From Crocinitomicaceae bacterium (lineage in GTDB: Bacteria > Bacteroidota > Bacteroidia > Flavobacteriales_D > Crocinitomicaceae): a DNA stretch of 34,192 nucleotides. The number at the start of each line of letters is the position of its first letter. Within the stretch, counting starts at the first letter, position 1. Under the pieces are notes generated by a model. The model had not been told where the DNA came from. It saw nothing but the letters and a program-made list of their open reading frames with translations, and ran no database searches. Shown here in pieces: positions 31,785-34,192 of this stretch. Both the position numbers and the translations under genes were made by a program. The stretch covers positions 1 through 34,192 of the forward strand of contig JABURP010000080.1 in the NCBI GenBank assembly GCA_014762645.1, in the 5' to 3' direction.

Positions 31785-32750
31785 TCAATGTTTAATTCCA
31801 CGCATCCAATTGACTAATAATTTGATAGAGTCTTCATCCTTCAGGTAGTCATCATGATATTTGGCCATTTTAACGGTTAAAGAATTTTCCTTTTCAAACC
31901 TGTTTGACAGTTCATTTATGATATGTTCAATATCATTGTCTATTAGAGGTAAAATTACAGCAAAGATTCTATTTGTTTTTTTCGTCTTTAATTCAAAAAG
32001 AACAAAAATTGATTCTAGTCCTTTTTCTGTAATAAATGAAACACCTAAATGTTCCTTTGGAAATGGTCCTTGAAACCAACAGTTCAGTGGATAAATATCT
32101 TGAGTTGGATTTCGCAGTTGTTCTCGAATTCTATCGAATTGTGCATTTAAAATAAATGAGTAACCAAATTTTTCAAACATTAATAAATAGGCGTTCTTTA
32201 ATAAGCCAATTTGTATTTTTTTTGGATCAACTCTACTAGGTTTAGGGTCAAAATGTATTTTAGTTCCTCTCTTTGTATTGGATAAGAATATGTCCAGAGT
32301 CTTAGGGTTATTATTTTTTTTTGAATAATGATTTTGAGTTTCACCTTTCTCGTTGTAAACTATTTTTCCATTTACCGTTAAATCCATCTTATCAATCGTG
32401 AATTTACCTGTAAGTTGACTAAAGGGTTTTTTGTCTTTAAATTCAAGCTCTTTAAGCCTTTCTGCCAAATGCCAGTCAATTTTTTCTCCGAGCCCATTAT
32501 TACATTTCTCACATGTAAGTGCTATTTGTTTTCCACCTAATGATTTTGGGGGCACATCTTCTAAGGTTAGTGGGTTTGTAGTGTTTTGATTCAAGTCTTT
32601 ATCGTTAAATCCTTCAGAACAAATTGGACAAATGTAATCCCCTTTTATTTCTTCTGTTTTTTCTCCTACTCCATCAATTCTCCTTACTAATTTTAAGTTA
32701 TTGCTGAAAGTCTCAAAAATTGTCTGTCTTTTGATGTCATTTTTACCCAT
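31785..32750 (-). CDS. HNH-type endonuclease-like protein
   Basis: The 321-residue product (ATG 32750; a TTG at 32768 would add six residues) has a zinc-scaffold HNH region near its N terminus: C41-P-I-C44, then 'NPLTLEDVPPKSLGGKQIALTCEKCNN' with C80 and C83-N84. The usual HNH catalytic His is replaced by Asp65 (LEDVPP), a variant I believe occurs in relatives of this group; H94 is a possible alternative metal ligand. The rest (about 100-321) is unknown. The gene is downstream of the PIN-like gene (25-bp gap), so the two are probably one operon. Nuclease activity is inferred. Confidence 0.75.
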   Translation of the reverse strand: MGKNDIKRQTIFETFSNNLKLVRRIDGVGEKTEEIKGDYICPICSEGFNDKDLNQNTTNPLTLEDVPPKSLGGKQIALTCEKCNNGLGEKIDWHLAERLKELEFKDKKPFSQLTGKFTIDKMDLTVNGKIVYNEKGETQNHYSKKNNNPKTLDIFLSNTKRGTKIHFDPKPSRVDPKKIQIGLLKNAYLLMFEKFGYSFILNAQFDRIREQLRNPTQDIYPLNCWFQGPFPKEHLGVSFITEKGLESIFVLFELKTKKTNRIFAVILPLIDNDIEHIINELSNRFEKENSLTVKMAKYHDDYLKDEDSIKLLVNWMRGIKH

Positions 32751-32775
32751 TTTTATTGTTTTAAGCAACCTTTGA

Positions 32776-34149
32776 TTAACCTGTGCTGAGTAGATTTATT
32801 GTGAGATAAAACTCCTGTCCATTTGTAAAAAGTCTTCCATAAACTTCATCTTGATAAATATAATCATGCTGATGTTGTCCAGTTTCTTGAATGGATTTGT
32901 GAAAGGCTTGTATCGTACTATCTATATTATTGGTCAAACCCATATATGTTTGCACGTTTTTAATGACATCATCAAATTCTTCAAAAAACAGAAGTCTGCT
33001 GTAATTGGTATATCTATTCGCAAATATCATTTGTACTTTTCCGTCCTCGCGTTTTTGGAACTGAATATGAGTGAAATAACCTAAGAAATGGCACCCTGTT
33101 CTGAATAAAAATTGATATTCATCTCCGGCTCTGTAATCTACCGGTTCTTGGTCTTCCAAAATTTTTAGAGCGTCTTTAATCCCAAATGGCTTGTATGCCA
33201 CCTGCATTTCTTGGTAGAATTCATCAGGAGAAACAACTTTAGTATCTAAGTTCAAATACCTGTACAGCGCTTTTGATTTAGCACGCATTTTGCTATCCAA
33301 AACTACAAAGTAATCAGCATGAGCGCCAAAGAAACTATGCATCCCATCATACATATGATTCTTTAATCCTTTATTTCTCTTAATGTCAATCTTATCGGCA
33401 TGATAGCCTATGTTTCCTAGCATTGTATATGCTTGCACATAATAAAGAAACCGATCTTTCCTTTGTTCCTCGTTCAAATGCTCTTCAATAAATTCTAAAA
33501 AGTTGTCATGATCAGTCCCGTTCTGTATCTCTCTATCAATTTTTGAGAATGCTTCATCTTCATTCCAATTTGAGGCATTGGTTGGAAGCAGAAATTGTTC
33601 ACGCATCAAATTCCTATTTTCTCTATAAGCTTCAGCATTGTTTTGAAGTGCATTTGAAAAGTCCATTGCTTGCTGAATGATGTCGTTCCCCGTAATTGTG
33701 CCATCTTCGCCAAGAATTTTTTCACTTCGGAGTTTTTCAAGCTTATCAATGGCCTCAATGAGTTTTTGATCACTTTCGTCGCCCAACATTTCTTTTGACT
33801 CTTCAATTAAATAGTTGATGATTTTGTCAAAACTTGTAAATTCTTCCTGCATTTCTAAACCTTCTGCAATTGCCTCATAAAGCTCACGTGCTGTTGCAAT
33901 TTCTAGCTTGGTATACAACTTTTTATTATCATAATTGAATAGTTTCTTTTCAGTAATTTCTGTGATAAAGTCAATATCACGCCAAAAAAGTTCCGGCTTT
34001 GCAAGTGATGGAATCTTATCATAAACATGAGCCATACTGAATGGGATTAAAAGTTTATCTCTTTCAGTTGAAATTAAATCGGCCAGTTCTTTTTGATTCC
34101 CCTCTCTTATACCATTGATAACATCACTGTCAAAATATGCTCGTATCAT
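32776..34149 (-). CDS. PIN-like nuclease-domain protein of unknown function
   Basis: The 457-residue protein opens with 'MIRAYFDSDVINGI', where D7 and D9 sit where PIN domains have their first acidic residue. A helical insert of some 240 residues follows. The second PIN-like half is 'MYDGMHSFFGAHADYFVVLDSKMRAKSKALYRYLNLDTKVVSPDEFYQE' (267-314), with D268, D279 and D285 as candidate metal ligands. The C terminus (315-457) is unrecognised. No signal peptide or membrane segment is seen. It is the first gene of a two-gene unit with the HNH protein, on the integrative element. Only 43 bp of upstream sequence remain before the contig end, so its promoter and any preceding gene cannot be judged. Confidence 0.7.
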   Translation of the reverse strand: MIRAYFDSDVINGIREGNQKELADLISTERDKLLIPFSMAHVYDKIPSLAKPELFWRDIDFITEITEKKLFNYDNKKLYTKLEIATARELYEAIAEGLEMQEEFTSFDKIINYLIEESKEMLGDESDQKLIEAIDKLEKLRSEKILGEDGTITGNDIIQQAMDFSNALQNNAEAYRENRNLMREQFLLPTNASNWNEDEAFSKIDREIQNGTDHDNFLEFIEEHLNEEQRKDRFLYYVQAYTMLGNIGYHADKIDIKRNKGLKNHMYDGMHSFFGAHADYFVVLDSKMRAKSKALYRYLNLDTKVVSPDEFYQEMQVAYKPFGIKDALKILEDQEPVDYRAGDEYQFLFRTGCHFLGYFTHIQFQKREDGKVQMIFANRYTNYSRLLFFEEFDDVIKNVQTYMGLTNNIDSTIQAFHKSIQETGQHQHDYIYQDEVYGRLFTNGQEFYLTINLLSTG

Positions 34150-34180
34150 TTATAAAATTAATGTTTACCATCTATAAGAC

Positions 34181-34192
34181 CTGTCTCTTATA
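34181..34192. other. Tn5/Nextera mosaic-end adapter remnant at the contig end
   Basis: The last 12 bases CTGTCTCTTATA are identical to the first 12 bases of the Nextera transposase adapter as read into the 3' end of an insert. Together with TATAAGA at 34173-34179 they form a 7-bp inverted repeat. Most likely this is untrimmed adapter, not genomic sequence. Confidence 0.8.

Noticed and set aside
1-34192. CRISPR arrays, rRNA genes, insertion sequences or riboswitches
   Set aside because: No regularly spaced repeats, rRNA-like sequence, transposase gene or recognisable aptamer was seen.

Overview
The window is chromosomal DNA of a member of the Bacteroidota, most likely a gliding or flavobacteria-like lineage. 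The evidence is a GldH gliding lipoprotein, DUF2723 and DUF3127 proteins, a bacillithiol-type YtxJ protein, LytTR and BlaI regulators, Bacteroidota-type promoters (TTG, about 20 nt, then TAnnTTTG) and an RteC-type mobile element. Shine-Dalgarno sequences are largely absent, and several genes appear to start at GTG or TTG.

Layout. 80-1779 (minus): an EamA transporter and a secreted coiled-coil protein. 1888-6131 (plus): holB, a secreted leucine-rich-repeat protein, a RicT/PSP1 protein and gldH. 6144-7739 (minus): a BlaI-type repressor, an orphan SUFU-domain protein and a small lipoprotein. 8128-16358 (plus): a tightly packed run of pheS, ytxJ-like, LytTR response regulator, glutaminyl cyclase lipoprotein, rsmI and a quinone oxidoreductase, followed by a secreted protein, a flippase-like membrane protein and a GT2 glycosyltransferase. 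16344-20406 (minus): a short-chain fatty acid transporter, an unknown secreted protein, YceI, DUF3127 and a flavin reductase. 20561-23437 (plus): a small regulon of a TonB-domain protein, an ECF sigma factor, its likely anti-sigma factor and an outer-membrane barrel protein. The same TGTAAC / CGTC promoter precedes three of its transcription units. 23511-28938 (minus): a 2OG-Fe(II) oxygenase, a polysaccharide deacetylase and a 1315-residue DUF2723 GT-C-type enzyme.

The right end is accessory DNA. A complete tRNA-Gln(UUG), with a broken copy of its 5' half just upstream, is followed by a terminator, a cluster of 12-bp direct and inverted repeats, a Bacteroidota-type tyrosine integrase and an RteC protein. 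Beyond these lies a divergently oriented two-gene cassette: a 457-residue protein with apparent PIN-nuclease features and an HNH-type protein with a CxxC...CxxC zinc scaffold. This looks like an integrative element at tRNA-Gln carrying an unrecognised nuclease pair, plausibly a defence module, and it is the best candidate in the window for an undescribed system. The last 12 bases equal the start of the Tn5/Nextera mosaic-end adapter, so the contig ends in a probable sequencing artefact and the far side of the element is missing.

All functional calls come from reading motifs by eye. No database search was run.
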